From Pirellulales bacterium (GTDB lineage Bacteria > Planctomycetota > Planctomycetia > Pirellulales > Lacipirellulaceae), in the NCBI GenBank assembly GCA_022448265.1, contig JAKVCC010000011.1:62001-126000 (forward strand): a DNA stretch of 64,000 nt. Reading direction: 5' to 3'. A program made the position numbers and the translations under genes. The notes beneath the pieces are model-generated. The model made no database searches and was not told where the DNA came from. It was given only the letters and a program-made list of their open reading frames with translations. Numbering within the stretch: position 1 is the first letter of the stretch; every line of letters starts with the position of its first letter. Positions 8,985 to 17,476 of this stretch are shown piece after piece.

Positions 8985-10565
8985 CTACTTCCACTGGTCG
9001 GTGCGGAAAGGGGAAGCTGGCAATCCTTCCTTATTATACAAGTTAGCGCCGGCTGGGTTCATCGAATACGCGTAGCGAACTGCTACGGGAGCCTTCACAT
9101 CCGGCGAGGAAACAACGACCGTTCCACCATCGATGACCGCTATGGCCCAAGACCACTTTTTGTCACTACCGGCAATAGCAAACCGAGCGAGCTCTCCCTC
9201 AGAGTCCTCCTGAGTCGGTGCAAGGCCCGCCTTTTGTCCCACCATCAAGCCACTGCCCACATGGTCAAAACGAAGGCGAATCTTATCACCCTCGACTTCG
9301 AACGCCCGATACAACGGCCCGCTCGGCACAATTGCTTGCCCGTGAACATCACGCAGCGCCCAACGAGCCAGCCGAGCTCCCACGTCTTGCTTGTTGCGAG
9401 GATGAACATCCCCAGCGGTGCCAATATCCGTAATGACCGCCATGCCCGTGTGAGGGATCTCTAACGCCTTAAACTGTGCTTGGCGAGTCGGAGACCAACC
9501 GTCGCCACCCGCTGGATCGTTGGTAGGTTGCAGGTAATCAGCAAGCTGCACAAAGTAAAAATAGAGTGGAAAATCGCCCTGTTTCCAAACCTGTCGCCAG
9601 CCGCCGATCAGCGCTTGCATCTTATGGAAATATTCTACGCCCTCACCCCCGTTAGACTCGCCCTGGTACCAAATAGCCCCCCGGATACCGTAGGGTATCA
9701 GTGGCTGCACCATCGAATTGTAAATTGCAGTGGGATCACCTCCGCTAGTAAAACCGGGCACTGGCACAGGCTTGGGAGGAACCCTACTCGCTCGGACCGC
9801 CTTGCGTGCAGCGGTCGTCCACGCTTCGACATTGGTTAAATACGTTTCCCACACAGCTCTTCCGACGGGAACTGTCGGGTCGAATTGATCGACCTTGTTC
9901 GCTAGCTCTTTAAGCTCGGCAACAGTGCGAAAACCAATTGGCGGAGTCCAAGGTTCAATGCGAGTTCCTCCCCAATTTGTGCCAATCAATCCGACCGGAA
10001 CACTCGTCTCGCTCAACAACTGCCGCCCAAAGTAATATCCTACTGCTGAAAAAGTACCAACCGTCTCAGGCGCACAGACTTGCCACGCCCCCGCGCCTCG
10101 CGACTGTGGAAGCGCGGCGGTCGTGTGACCGGGAACGTCAAACAGCCGAATCCCGGGGTGATCAGCGGACTCGATTTCCTGTTTGCCGTTGAGCGACTGA
10201 AGAACCTGCCATTCCATGTTGGACTGCCCGGAACAAATCCACACGTCACCAACAAGAACGTCTTCTAAAACAATTTTATTCTCTCCTTCTACCTCTAGAT
10301 TGATTCCTACATCTCGTGCGTCCAGCGGATTCAACTTGACGCTCCACGTACCCAAGTCGTTGGCGGTGGTCCGTACTACTTGGCCAGCAAAACGAACTGT
10401 GACTTTTTCGCCAGCGACCGCCCATCCCCACACTGGCACACTCAGGTCGCGCTGCAAAACCATATGACTGGAGAAGACATTGGGCAGCTCCACCTCTGCC
10501 AACAAGGGTGTGTATAACAAGAAATTGGCACAAACAACAAGCGCACGAGCAATCGACATGGGCAT
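8985..10565 (-). CDS. Sialate O-acetylesterase-like SGNH hydrolase, secreted
   Basis: About 526 residues from the ATG at 10565, which has GGAG 9 bases upstream; a GTG at 10580 and an ATG at 10559 are alternatives. A signal peptide (SIARALVVCANFLLYTPLLA) precedes a beta-sandwich (FSSHMVLQRDLSVPVWGWA) and then the esterase core: GQSNMEW with catalytic Ser115, IWYQGESNGG, and a GDVHPRNKQDVG block carrying the Asp-x-His pair. The family removes O-acetyl groups from sialic acids or acetylated xylans. The sialic-acid-like biosynthetic cluster 3.4 kb away makes a sialic link tempting, but planctomycetes carry many such esterases for plant and algal glycans, so the substrate is open. Confidence 0.9.
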   Translation of the reverse strand: MPMSIARALVVCANFLLYTPLLAEVELPNVFSSHMVLQRDLSVPVWGWAVAGEKVTVRFAGQVVRTTANDLGTWSVKLNPLDARDVGINLEVEGENKIVLEDVLVGDVWICSGQSNMEWQVLQSLNGKQEIESADHPGIRLFDVPGHTTAALPQSRGAGAWQVCAPETVGTFSAVGYYFGRQLLSETSVPVGLIGTNWGGTRIEPWTPPIGFRTVAELKELANKVDQFDPTVPVGRAVWETYLTNVEAWTTAARKAVRASRVPPKPVPVPGFTSGGDPTAIYNSMVQPLIPYGIRGAIWYQGESNGGEGVEYFHKMQALIGGWRQVWKQGDFPLYFYFVQLADYLQPTNDPAGGDGWSPTRQAQFKALEIPHTGMAVITDIGTAGDVHPRNKQDVGARLARWALRDVHGQAIVPSGPLYRAFEVEGDKIRLRFDHVGSGLMVGQKAGLAPTQEDSEGELARFAIAGSDKKWSWAIAVIDGGTVVVSSPDVKAPVAVRYAYSMNPAGANLYNKEGLPASPFRTDQWK

Positions 10566-10697
10566 CTGTAAATACTCCACTCTAGATTTGTAGTTAGGTA
10601 GCTCGTTCTAGCACAGAAGACACTAGAGATTATTGACACCAGGCAAGCACTATTACAAGTCCCCGGAGGACGCCCTACTGTGCATCCGCGTGTTGGT

Positions 10698-12860
10698 TTA
10701 TTTGCTTGGCTCCCGGTAAGGAAGGCCCTGCTGGTAGAGCAGCACCCGCGCGCGGACTTCCCCAGCCAACTTCGTGTCTCCAGCGGCTGTCGCCAAGTCA
10801 ATTGCCTGCGCGGCAGTTGTGATTGCCATGTCAAACTGGCCCGCCTCCGCGTAAGCGGCCGCCAACGTGTCCAATGGCGTGGCCGCTTGATGAGCGGTTA
10901 AGTGACAGCTTCGCTTGGCCAGCTCAACAGCCTGCGCGCCATCGCGCAAGGCGTCTTCGGGACAGCTTGCCCGGACCCGGGCCAGATTGTTTAGCGCCAG
11001 CGGAAGATCTGGGTCCAGATCTAGCGCATGGGCGTAGCGAAGAGCCGCCGCCGGAATGTCTCCTTGCATGTGAATCGCCAAACCAAGATTGAGGTGCGCG
11101 TCAACGTACTCCGGCTCAATCTGCAGGGCTCGATGATAATGCTGAATCGCAGCAGTAAGCTTTCCCTGCCTCGCCAGAGCATCGCCCAGGAAGTTGTGGG
11201 CCCTGGCGAAATCTGGTTTGAGCTTCACTGCTCGCTGGAAATGCTCGACCGCTTGCGCGAGTTTCCCCTGTTTCCGTAGGGCGTCGCCCAAGTTGCTGTG
11301 GGCCTTCGCATAGTCAGGCTTGACCCGCAGGGCATGCTGAAAATGCTTTACCGCCTCCTCAATTTTCCCCCGCCCATACAAGGCAACGCCCAGGTTGCTG
11401 TGGGCCTCCGCATGGTCAGGATCGATCCCTAGGGCTTGGTAATAATGTCCAACAGCGTCTTCTACCTTCCCTTGCCTATGCAGGGCCACGCCCAGGTTGG
11501 TGTGTGCCAGGCTGTTGTCGCTGGTGACGGCCAGGGCGTGTTCGTACAAACTCACGTTGTCTCGCCATACACCCACTTGCCGCCAGCTTACCGGCAGCAG
11601 TCCCAGCAGGACCAGCGCCACCACACCAATTCCCGCCGACCGTAGGGACGAGCGCTGCTCGAACAAGTGGGCGAGCGCCCAGGCCAGGGCCATGTAGATG
11701 CCCAATAGGGGAACGTAGGCGTGATGGTCGGTCATCGACTTGAAACCGCCCATTTTCAATACACCAATCACTGGCACCAAGGTCCCCAAAAACCACAGCC
11801 AGCCCACAACCAAGTACCCTCGCCGTCGAGCGAAATAAATAGCGGTAATTGTAAGCGCAATCAATAACACCACTGCGCCGGCTACCTGCGGGCCATAAAA
11901 AGTTCTGGGCATAGGGTAGATGGGCGACAGGTTTACTGGCCACAGCATATTGCGAAGGTAGAGCACATAACTTAGCACCGCATTGGACAACCGCGCTGCC
12001 ATCGGCTGGGACTCAAGCGAAACGATCGCGCCCAATGCCTGCTGGCACAAGTACGACAGCCAGATCGAAACGCCTGTAAGTGCAAATAGCGGCGCCTTCT
12101 CCAGCAGTAACCAGCCCACACTACGCTTGTCGAGGGGAGACGGAGAAAAACCGATTAGTTCGCGAGGCTCCGCGCTCCAGGTCCCCAGATTCATTCTTCC
12201 CAACGGCCAGTAGTCCAGCAGCAGCAACACGCAGGGCAACGTCATCAGCATGGGCTTGGCCATCAGTCCCAACGCAAAGAAAAGCAGCACCAGCCCATAG
12301 CGCCAAGGTCCGCCTCGGCGGGCATAGGCGGCATAAGCAATCATCACCAGCGCCCAAAAGAACGTGCACAAAGGATCGCGGAGGTGGGATACCCAGGCCG
12401 CAGATTCGACAGAAATCGGGTGTAGTGCAAAAAGCGCCGCCACCAGCACGCTGGGCCAAAAGTCATCGGTGAGCCGCCAAAACGCCGTCAGTAGTGCAAG
12501 GGCCGCCGCCACGTGCAGCAGCACGCTCACTAGGTGGTGCGCCCCTGCGTCTAGCCCAAACAGCTCGCACACCAACTGATGGACCCACCAACTCAGCGGA
12601 TGCCAGTGGCCGGGGCCATGAATGCCCAGCGACCATACAAAGTTGTCCCATGTCAGCCCGCCGACAACGTGAGCGTTTTCGCTGACAAACGTATCGTCGT
12701 CGTAACTAACAAATTCGAATCCATGTACCTGCGCGTATACCGCCAGCACAGCTGCGGCCAGCCCAGTGGCGACCAGCCAGATGCGTAGGCGACTCCTTGA
12801 GGCGGCCACTGCCGAACTACCAGCCACACGTTGCGGATTCTTGTGCTTGCGGTTGCTCAC
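10698..12860 (-). CDS. TMTC-like polytopic membrane protein with C-terminal TPR repeats
   Basis: A 720-residue protein read from a GTG at 12860. Residues ~25-410 form roughly ten membrane segments with the hallmark of the TMTC/GT-C type N-terminus (FVSYDDDTFVSENAHV) and LFALHPISVESAAWVSHLRDP. Residues ~425-690 hold about seven tetratricopeptide repeats, each near NLGVALxxxGKxxxAxxHYxxAL. In eukaryotes, TMTC proteins are O-mannosyltransferases; bacterial proteins of this architecture are common in Planctomycetes and not biochemically assigned. The repeats are also visible as ~102-base DNA periodicity between about 11050 and 11520. A related broken TPR fragment lies directly upstream and its stop overlaps this GTG by one base. 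Confidence 0.85.
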   Translation of the reverse strand: MSNRKHKNPQRVAGSSAVAASRSRLRIWLVATGLAAAVLAVYAQVHGFEFVSYDDDTFVSENAHVVGGLTWDNFVWSLGIHGPGHWHPLSWWVHQLVCELFGLDAGAHHLVSVLLHVAAALALLTAFWRLTDDFWPSVLVAALFALHPISVESAAWVSHLRDPLCTFFWALVMIAYAAYARRGGPWRYGLVLLFFALGLMAKPMLMTLPCVLLLLDYWPLGRMNLGTWSAEPRELIGFSPSPLDKRSVGWLLLEKAPLFALTGVSIWLSYLCQQALGAIVSLESQPMAARLSNAVLSYVLYLRNMLWPVNLSPIYPMPRTFYGPQVAGAVVLLIALTITAIYFARRRGYLVVGWLWFLGTLVPVIGVLKMGGFKSMTDHHAYVPLLGIYMALAWALAHLFEQRSSLRSAGIGVVALVLLGLLPVSWRQVGVWRDNVSLYEHALAVTSDNSLAHTNLGVALHRQGKVEDAVGHYYQALGIDPDHAEAHSNLGVALYGRGKIEEAVKHFQHALRVKPDYAKAHSNLGDALRKQGKLAQAVEHFQRAVKLKPDFARAHNFLGDALARQGKLTAAIQHYHRALQIEPEYVDAHLNLGLAIHMQGDIPAAALRYAHALDLDPDLPLALNNLARVRASCPEDALRDGAQAVELAKRSCHLTAHQAATPLDTLAAAYAEAGQFDMAITTAAQAIDLATAAGDTKLAGEVRARVLLYQQGLPYREPSK

Positions 12861-13075
12861 TAAGGCTGCCTACTCCCTGGTCCCGGACGAGCCAAATTGG
12901 CGCGCGCGGCAGAAGAATCAGGATTAATTTTTAAGGCCCTCCGATAGTGGTCGTTGGCTTCTAAGGTGTTCCCCTGAAGCTCCAAGGCAACGCCCAGGTT
13001 GTAGTGCGCGTTTGCGCAATCAGGCTTGATCTATACGGCGAGGTGATAATGCTTGGCCGCTTCCACAAACTTCTC
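12860..13075 (-). pseudogene. Remnant of a TPR-repeat gene
   Basis: Reading the minus strand gives KFVEAAKHYHLAV, an in-frame TAG at 13031-13033, then IKPDCANAHYNLGVALELQG and a second repeat ending in RRALKINPDSSA, finishing at a TAG that overlaps the GTG of the next gene. An in-frame TAA lies just upstream, so no start is available. Two TPR units with an internal stop indicate a decayed tail of a duplicated TPR protein related to the downstream membrane/TPR gene. Confidence 0.7.
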
Positions 13076-13713
13076 TTACCCTAACATGATCCTGTTTTTC
13101 GTACCCGACTTGGTAAGAGAATCAAAGGTTAAGGAGTCCACTGTTCTTCTGGAATACGGCCGTAGGCTCCGGAAAAAACAAGAACAGCGTGCGGCGAACG
13201 TCGCGAGGGTGTGGGAATCTAATGAACTATGGTAGCTGCGGTGCTTGTAGTCAAGTCGCCAGGGGCAGCAAGTCTGCTGGTTGATCTACAGACGTTTGCA
13301 AGTCCTGGGTATCTTTTTCCTTGCCAGCTCGACGCAACACTAGACGGTAGCCAAGAGCTATAAGAGTAGCGTGTTTTTCCTCTGGCAGTGGCTAAGTATA
13401 AACATACCTTCGGTAAAAAAACTTGTACCAATGAGCAGATGGATCAGAACCGCTAGGCAACACGGCTCGGGAAAAAACCCCTTCCATTTGGAATAACAGA
13501 ATGCCGTCTGAAAAAAATCCTTAGCGATCCTAGCATTAAAGAACCCTTGGCCCGGCAGGCACGGTGCACAGAAATAATCATTAACGAATACTCTAAAGAC
13601 ACTCTAACCCATATTTCCCATTTAACCCGGTACTTTTTGGCGTGCGATTTGCGGCATGCCCTTGATAAATAGTGTCCTGGTCGCTCAACATGCCATAGTG
13701 ACAGGGGAACCCA
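13076..13713. other. Gene-poor stretch of about 640 bp
   Basis: Neither strand shows a recognisable protein, RNA or repeat. A 60-codon frame at 13053-13235 on the plus strand has no family features and is probably chance. Base composition is more AT-rich than the surroundings, as expected of decaying DNA between two pseudogene fragments. Confidence 0.5.
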
Positions 13714-13943
13714 ATGGGTGACCGCAAAAATCGGGATTTTCGGGTTCGATTAGACCGCCGTCTGAAGCTAGAAGTTCCCGGCCAGCAAGGTTACTACCAA
13801 CGCTGACCGTTTAGCTTAACCAGAAGCTTGGCGAGCCATTCGGCCTGACCGAGATGGGCAACAAACTGCTGACAGCTTCACGCCTCGGCAGCAACAAGCA
13901 ACACAAGCTAGCGCCGCCGCTACGTCAGGCAATCTACATCTAA
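13714..13943 (+). mobile_element. Frameshifted 5' fragment of a transposase, probably IS1380 family
   Basis: The first frame from the ATG at 13714 reads MGDRKNRDFRVRLDRRLKLE and stops at 13804. A second frame from about 13824 reads KLGEPFGLTEMGNKLL then SRLGSNKQHKLAPPLRQAIY and stops at 13941. Joined, these match the N-terminal pattern I know for IS1380-type transposases (basic start, a GLTE helix, then LLRQAIY before GYEDVNDAE). The frameshift and the missing 3' four fifths show an inactive remnant. It ends 15 bases before the nonulosonate gene cluster. Confidence 0.6.
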
Positions 13944-13958
13944 GACAGGTAGAAAAAT

Positions 13959-14828
13959 ATGGGTACGACAAATATAGGTGGAGTAGAAGTTGGGCCTGGC
14001 TTCCCGTCCTATGTGATCGCAGAAATTGGGATCAATCACAACGGAAGCATGGAGCTGGCCAAACAGCTGATCGACGCAGCGCGATTTGCCGGCTGTAACG
14101 CGGTTAAATTTCAAAAGCGAACTATTGATGTGGTGTATTCCGCAGAGGAACTCGCCCGCCCCCGCGAGAGTCCGTTTGGCACAACCAACGGCGACCTCAA
14201 AAACGGCCTTGAGTTTAGCCAACAGCAGTACGCTGAAATAGATGCCTATTGCAAATCAAATGGAATTGTATGGTTTGCCTCCTGTTGGGATGAGGGAGCC
14301 GTTGATTTTATCGATGCCTTCGACCCTCCATGCTACAAAATTGCCTCGGCCAGCATTACCGACGACAAACTTCTGCGCCATCATCGCGCAACGGACCGCC
14401 CAATAATTATCTCAACTGGCATGAGCTCGTTGAACCAAATTGACCATGCGGTTCAAGTCCTAGGCAAGGAAAACTTACTCATTCTTCACTGCACGAGTAC
14501 GTACCCATCTGCTCTTGAAGAGCTGAACCTAATGGCTATCCGTGAATTGGCTGCTCGTTACGACGTACCCGTTGGATACAGTGGCCACGAAGTCGGTCTT
14601 TCAACAACTGTTGCCGCTTCTGTACTCGGTGCCTGCATCCTCGAAAGACACATTACCCTCGACCGATCCATGTGGGGAAGTGATCAGGCTGCTTCGGTCG
14701 AACCTTACGGCATGTTCCGTCTCGTTAAGGATATCAGGGCCATCGAGGTTGCGCTTGGCGATGGACAGAAAGTAGTATACGAAAGTGAACTTCCGATTAT
14801 TGAGAAGCTTCGCCGGGTCGGCAGATGA
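13959..14828 (+). CDS. N-acetylneuraminate synthase family protein (NeuB-like, no SAF domain)
   Basis: A 289-residue NeuB-type TIM barrel that would condense phosphoenolpyruvate with an aldose to give a nonulosonic acid. Family motifs are clear: YVIAEIGINHNGSMELAKQLI, AVKFQKR, WFASCWDEGAVDFI, KIASASI, IISTGMSS, LHCTSTYP, VGYSGHEVG and the ERHITLDRSMWGSDQAASVEP block. Typical NeuB, LegI and PseI proteins are about 330-350 residues because of a C-terminal SAF (antifreeze-like) domain that caps the active site of the neighbouring subunit; here the protein ends after the barrel. It opens a run of six overlapping or closely spaced genes; the next ATG overlaps its stop. Confidence 0.88.
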   Translation: MGTTNIGGVEVGPGFPSYVIAEIGINHNGSMELAKQLIDAARFAGCNAVKFQKRTIDVVYSAEELARPRESPFGTTNGDLKNGLEFSQQQYAEIDAYCKSNGIVWFASCWDEGAVDFIDAFDPPCYKIASASITDDKLLRHHRATDRPIIISTGMSSLNQIDHAVQVLGKENLLILHCTSTYPSALEELNLMAIRELAARYDVPVGYSGHEVGLSTTVAASVLGACILERHITLDRSMWGSDQAASVEPYGMFRLVKDIRAIEVALGDGQKVVYESELPIIEKLRRVGR

Positions 14829-15652
14829 ACTCCCTTTCAATCATGCAAGGACGGCTCTCCCCACCCCCTTCTCACAGAATTCAGGCCTTTCCCTGGAATA
14901 GCTGGGAACGGGAGTTTGAGTTTGCTGCGCAGATCGGCTACGACGGCATCGAATGGCTATTCGAGGCTGAACACTACCAGAAGAATCCCATCTGGACCTC
15001 AGAGGGACGTGGCCGGATGAAGGAGTTGTCAGAAGCGACTGGTGTGCGCGTGACAACTCTATGTGCTGATTATTTTATGGTTCATCCTTTCTATCGGATT
15101 GACGAAAAAATCCGTTTGAATAACATCGCGCTGCTAACGCAGCTGCTTTGCTTCGCTGCCGAAGTGGGCGTAAAGAGCATTCTTCTTCCAGTATTGGAAG
15201 AAGCTGAAGTTCGAAATGAAGACGAAAAGAAAGCATTAATCGACAGCCTCCAAGAGCCTCTAGCGGCAGCGGCTTCCTGCGGGGTACGACTGGGGTTGGA
15301 GACCGAGTTGCCCGGCGAGGAGTACTTAGAGCTGGTTTCCCGTGGCGAGGGCCTGGGAGTCTACTACGACACAGGCAACAGCAGGGCTAAGGGATTTGAC
15401 AACGTATCGGACATAAGGCTGCTTGGGGCCCACGCTTGCGGGATTCACATCAAGGATCGCGTGGTCGGAGGCGACACGACATTTCTTGGACAAGGCGACT
15501 GTAATTACCCTACCTTCTTTCAGGAGCTGGCAGCACAAAGATATGCCGGTCCTGTCACCTTGCAGGCGGCCTTCAACGCCGATTTTATAGATGTCGCGCA
15601 GCGGCATCATGATTACATTCGCCGAGTGATGCAACGCGCAGGTTTAGGGTAG
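14825..15652 (+). CDS. Sugar phosphate isomerase/epimerase-like TIM barrel in the nonulosonate cluster
   Basis: A 275-residue AP endonuclease 2-type barrel starting in a 4-base ATGA overlap with the NeuB-like gene. It opens SIMQGRLSPPPSHRIQAFPW and has GYDGIEWLFEAEHY, GLETELPG (Glu ligand), VYYDTGNS (Asp ligand) and GIHIKDRV (His ligand). Where relatives have a final metal-binding Glu (compare TIEAF in the isomerase at 7229-8077) this protein reads TLQAAF, a Glu-to-Gln change, so metal binding may differ. Proteins of this type are often found next to NeuB and Gfo/Idh genes in surface-sugar clusters; the substrate is unknown, presumably the aldose or ulosonate handled by the cluster. Confidence 0.82.
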   Translation: MNSLSIMQGRLSPPPSHRIQAFPWNSWEREFEFAAQIGYDGIEWLFEAEHYQKNPIWTSEGRGRMKELSEATGVRVTTLCADYFMVHPFYRIDEKIRLNNIALLTQLLCFAAEVGVKSILLPVLEEAEVRNEDEKKALIDSLQEPLAAAASCGVRLGLETELPGEEYLELVSRGEGLGVYYDTGNSRAKGFDNVSDIRLLGAHACGIHIKDRVVGGDTTFLGQGDCNYPTFFQELAAQRYAGPVTLQAAFNADFIDVAQRHHDYIRRVMQRAGLG

Positions 15653-15671
15653 CAGGAAGACAATAACTCTC

Positions 15672-16712
15672 ATGAAAATATTAATAATAGGACTGGGCGG
15701 GATCGGCCAGCGGCATACCAGAAACATTCGAGCTCTTCTGGGCGACAATGTAGAGATTATTGCCTATCGTACACGAGGGCTATCTCACGTGGTAACTCCC
15801 ACCCTGGGTATCGAGGACGGCGCTCATGTTGAAACGCGCTACAATCTAAAAGTCTTTACGGATCTGGATAAGGCACTCGCTGAAAAACCCAACGTCGCTT
15901 TTATATGCAATCCAAGCAGTTGTCATGTTGAGGTTGCCCGCAAAGCAGCAGCTGCTTCTTGCGACCTATTCATTGAAAAGCCGGTTTCACACACTTTGGA
16001 AGGGCTAAATGATTTGGCCCAGGTCGTGGGCAAGCAAAGCCTCGTGACTTTTGTCGCCTACCAGCTTCGCTACAACCCCGGCGTCCGTTATTTGAAGTCT
16101 TTGCTGGAGAGCGGTAAGCTCGGAAACATCTTGGCAGTGAATGCCGAGGTCGGTGAACATCTGCCAAGCTGGCATAAGTACGAAGATTACCGGATTATGT
16201 ATGCTTCACGGAAAAACCTTGGCGGCGGGGTGATTTTGTCGCAAATTCATGAAATGGATTTCCTGTATCATTTCTTTGGGTTGCCAGTGAGCATCTATGC
16301 GGTGGGTGGTCATTTGAGTGAGTTGGAAGTTGATGTCGAAGACACAGCCAGCATACTCATGAAAGTAAACTGGGAGGGAAGGCCTATCCCAATTCACATC
16401 CATCAAGACTACCTGCAGCAACCTCCGCGACGAACATGCAGGATCATAGGTGATGCGGGAAAAGCGGAGTTGGATTTTCACGCCGGAACAGTAGTGGTTC
16501 ACGGAACGGACGGAAAGGTAGCAGACAAGTTGGATTTTAGTGACATGCAGCGCAACGACATGTTTATGAACGAACTGAAACATTTCTTTGACTGCGTGGC
16601 GAGCCGCGAAACAACGCAAATTCCACTTGAGGCAGGCGTTGCCAGTCTGCGAATGGCGTTGGCAGCGAAGGAGTCACTGGAGACAGGCCAACCCGTGGAG
16701 TTGACCCCTTGA
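15672..16712 (+). CDS. Gfo/Idh/MocA family sugar dehydrogenase
   Basis: A 346-residue NAD(P)-dependent oxidoreductase. The Rossmann motif IIGLGGIGQRHTRNI is at the N-terminus, the conserved Lys is K103 in EKPVSH, and the second domain opens with QLRYNPGVRYLKSLLESGKLG and carries GGVILSQIHEMDFLYHFFG. AGGAAG lies about 12 bases before the ATG. It sits in the nonulosonate operon, 19 bp after the TIM-barrel gene, and overlaps the next gene by 4 bases. A role in oxidising or epimerising the sugar precursor, or tailoring the ulosonate, is inferred from position. Confidence 0.88.
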   Translation: MKILIIGLGGIGQRHTRNIRALLGDNVEIIAYRTRGLSHVVTPTLGIEDGAHVETRYNLKVFTDLDKALAEKPNVAFICNPSSCHVEVARKAAAASCDLFIEKPVSHTLEGLNDLAQVVGKQSLVTFVAYQLRYNPGVRYLKSLLESGKLGNILAVNAEVGEHLPSWHKYEDYRIMYASRKNLGGGVILSQIHEMDFLYHFFGLPVSIYAVGGHLSELEVDVEDTASILMKVNWEGRPIPIHIHQDYLQQPPRRTCRIIGDAGKAELDFHAGTVVVHGTDGKVADKLDFSDMQRNDMFMNELKHFFDCVASRETTQIPLEAGVASLRMALAAKESLETGQPVELTP

Positions 16713-17476
16713 GTACTGCCCGTCCAAACGAAGTCCTGGCACTGATTCCCGCCAGGGGAGGATCCAAAGCCATCCCCAGGAAGAATCTGCTGGAAATTGC
16801 TGGAAAACCGCTGCTTGCATATTCTATCGAGCAAGCGCTGGAATGTGATCTTGTGACGCGCACTATTGTCTCCACCGATGACGAAGAAATCGCAGATGTG
16901 GCCAGACAATTTGGTGCCGAGGTTCCATTTATCAGGCCGTCGGAATTCGCAGGAGACCTGTCGCCTGATTTCGACGTATTTTTACACGCTCTCCAGTGGC
17001 TTCGTGATCAAAACCAGTACCTGTGTGAAATGGTGCTCCATCTTCGCCCGACAGGGCCCGTACGTCGCCCATCCCTGATAAAAAAGGCGATACAGATGAT
17101 GCTGGACCAACCCGAGGCCGATGCGCTCCGCTCCGTCAGCCCCGCCATGCAAACCCCCTATAAAATGTGGGAGCTCGAGGATGGGCTGTTGAAGCAGCTG
17201 CTAGACGTCGAGGAGATGGCTGAGCCCTACTGCCAGCCGCGACAAGTCCTTCCGCAGGTGTACTGGCAGAACGGGTATATTGATATCGTTCGTTCTCGAG
17301 CCATTCTTGAACAAGGCTTGATGTGTGGCCGCCGGATAATCCCCTTGATTGTAAACGATCCCGTTCACGAGCTTGATTACGTAGACGACGTTCCTGCGTT
17401 GGAAGAAGCTGTGCAGAAAATGCAGCAAGGTGAGTTTCCCCAGCAGCAAGATACGAAGCCGCGCCATTCTGTGTGA
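16709..17476 (+). CDS. Acylneuraminate cytidylyltransferase family protein (NeuA-like)
   Basis: A 255-residue CMP-nonulosonate synthetase-like enzyme that would activate the ulosonic acid with CTP. The nucleotide-binding signature IPARGGSKAIPRKN spans residues 13-26 with Arg16 and Lys20 intact, followed by IAGKPLLAYSIEQAL, VSTDDEEIADVA and LRPTGPVRRP. Translation starts at a TTG overlapping the TGA of the previous gene. This is the catalytically complete cytidylyltransferase of the cluster; compare the degenerate paralogue at 18315. It overlaps the next gene by 4 bases (GTGA). Confidence 0.9.
   Translation: MSTARPNEVLALIPARGGSKAIPRKNLLEIAGKPLLAYSIEQALECDLVTRTIVSTDDEEIADVARQFGAEVPFIRPSEFAGDLSPDFDVFLHALQWLRDQNQYLCEMVLHLRPTGPVRRPSLIKKAIQMMLDQPEADALRSVSPAMQTPYKMWELEDGLLKQLLDVEEMAEPYCQPRQVLPQVYWQNGYIDIVRSRAILEQGLMCGRRIIPLIVNDPVHELDYVDDVPALEEAVQKMQQGEFPQQQDTKPRHSV

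Noticed and set aside
11050-11520. CRISPR-like array of ~102-base repeats
   Set aside because: The period is three times 34 and the repeats encode TPR units; there are no constant repeats with unique spacers.
12121-12459. Alternative minus-strand frame within the TMTC-like gene
   Set aside because: It overlaps the membrane region in another frame and has no family features.
13053-13235. 60-codon plus-strand frame in the gene-poor region
   Set aside because: No ribosome site, no recognisable family, and it overlaps the TPR remnant.
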